Assembly (NCBI GenBank): GCA_937914895.1
Contig: CALGIL010000203.1
Span: forward strand, 1-6,462
DNA: 6,462 bases
Source of the DNA: an uncultured Angelakisella sp.
Lineage (GTDB): Bacteria; Bacillota; Clostridia; Oscillospirales; Ruminococcaceae
Reading direction: 5' to 3'
Shown piece by piece: positions 6,429 through 6,462 of this stretch. The position numbers and the translations under genes are program-made. How positions within the stretch are numbered: position 1 is the first letter of the stretch; every line of letters begins with the position of its first letter. The notes below the pieces were generated by a model. The model was not told the DNA's origin and did no database searches. It saw only the letters and a program-made list of their open reading frames with translations.

Positions 6429-6440
6429 GGCGATTGATTT

Positions 6441-6462
6441 GGGGGCGTAGCTCACCTGGGAG
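6441..6462 (+). tRNA. tRNA, probably tRNA-Ala (5' 22 bases only)
   Basis: The last 22 bases begin GGGGGCG TA GCTC A, followed by a D-loop with GGG and the start of GAG. This is a seven-base acceptor strand, T8, the 5' D-stem GCTC with A14, then the D-loop GG pair and the first two bases of the closing stem. The G-rich acceptor strand resembles tRNA-Ala of clostridia, but the anticodon and the 3' half, including the G3-U70 identity pair, are outside the window, so the isotype is inferred. Transcribed from the consensus promoter just upstream. It may be the first of a tRNA cluster. Confidence 0.8.

Noticed and set aside
1..6462. A search by eye for CRISPR repeats, transposases, phage genes, toxin-antitoxin or defence genes
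   Set aside because: No regularly spaced repeats, terminal inverted repeats, or such protein families are visible. The content is ordinary chromosomal metabolism and RNA modification.

Overview
The window is a dense, strongly G+C-rich stretch (roughly two thirds G+C by eye) from a bacterial chromosome. All seven clear genes, one of them cut by the window edge, lie on the + strand, and a tRNA gene begins at the right edge. The 5-formyltetrahydrofolate ligase, a clostridial-type ThyX with a cysteine-bearing tail, a DUF2156 protein, a chromosomal TraX-family protein and a U32-family protein, together with strong Shine-Dalgarno sequences, suggest a G+C-rich member of the Clostridia (Oscillospiraceae/Ruminococcaceae-like). 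This placement is inferred from gene content and style, not from a marker gene.

Layout. (1) Positions 1-3091 read as one transcription unit. It holds thyX (5' end missing), tmk overlapping it by 8 bases, a DUF2156 protein after a 30-base gap, and a two-domain GNAT acetyltransferase after a 17-base gap. (2) Positions 3092-3200 form the longest gap before the right end. It is A+T-rich, with a small hairpin that may end the first unit and a plausible sigma-70 promoter for the next. (3) Positions 3201-6321 form a second tight unit: a DJ-1/PfpI protein, 5-formyltetrahydrofolate cyclo-ligase (8-base overlap, GTG start), a TraX-family membrane protein (TTG start with a near-ideal Shine-Dalgarno), and a U32-family protein resembling the tRNA hydroxylase TrhP. 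(4) Positions 6322-6440 carry a perfect-consensus sigma-70 promoter (TTGACA, 17 bases, TATAAT) that drives a tRNA, probably tRNA-Ala, of which only the first 22 bases are present.

Function. ThyX and Tmk catalyse consecutive steps from dUMP to dTMP to dTDP. ThyX uses methylene-tetrahydrofolate, and the ligase in the second unit returns 5-formyl-tetrahydrofolate to the active folate pool, so the two units touch the same metabolism. The U32 protein has the four-cysteine pattern of the prephenate-dependent RNA hydroxylases, and it sits next to a tRNA of a type that can be a substrate. The DUF2156, GNAT, DJ-1 and TraX proteins have recognisable folds but unknown substrates here.

I see no mobile element, CRISPR array, phage gene or defence system. 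The region looks like ordinary core chromosome, and the findings are modest and stated as such.
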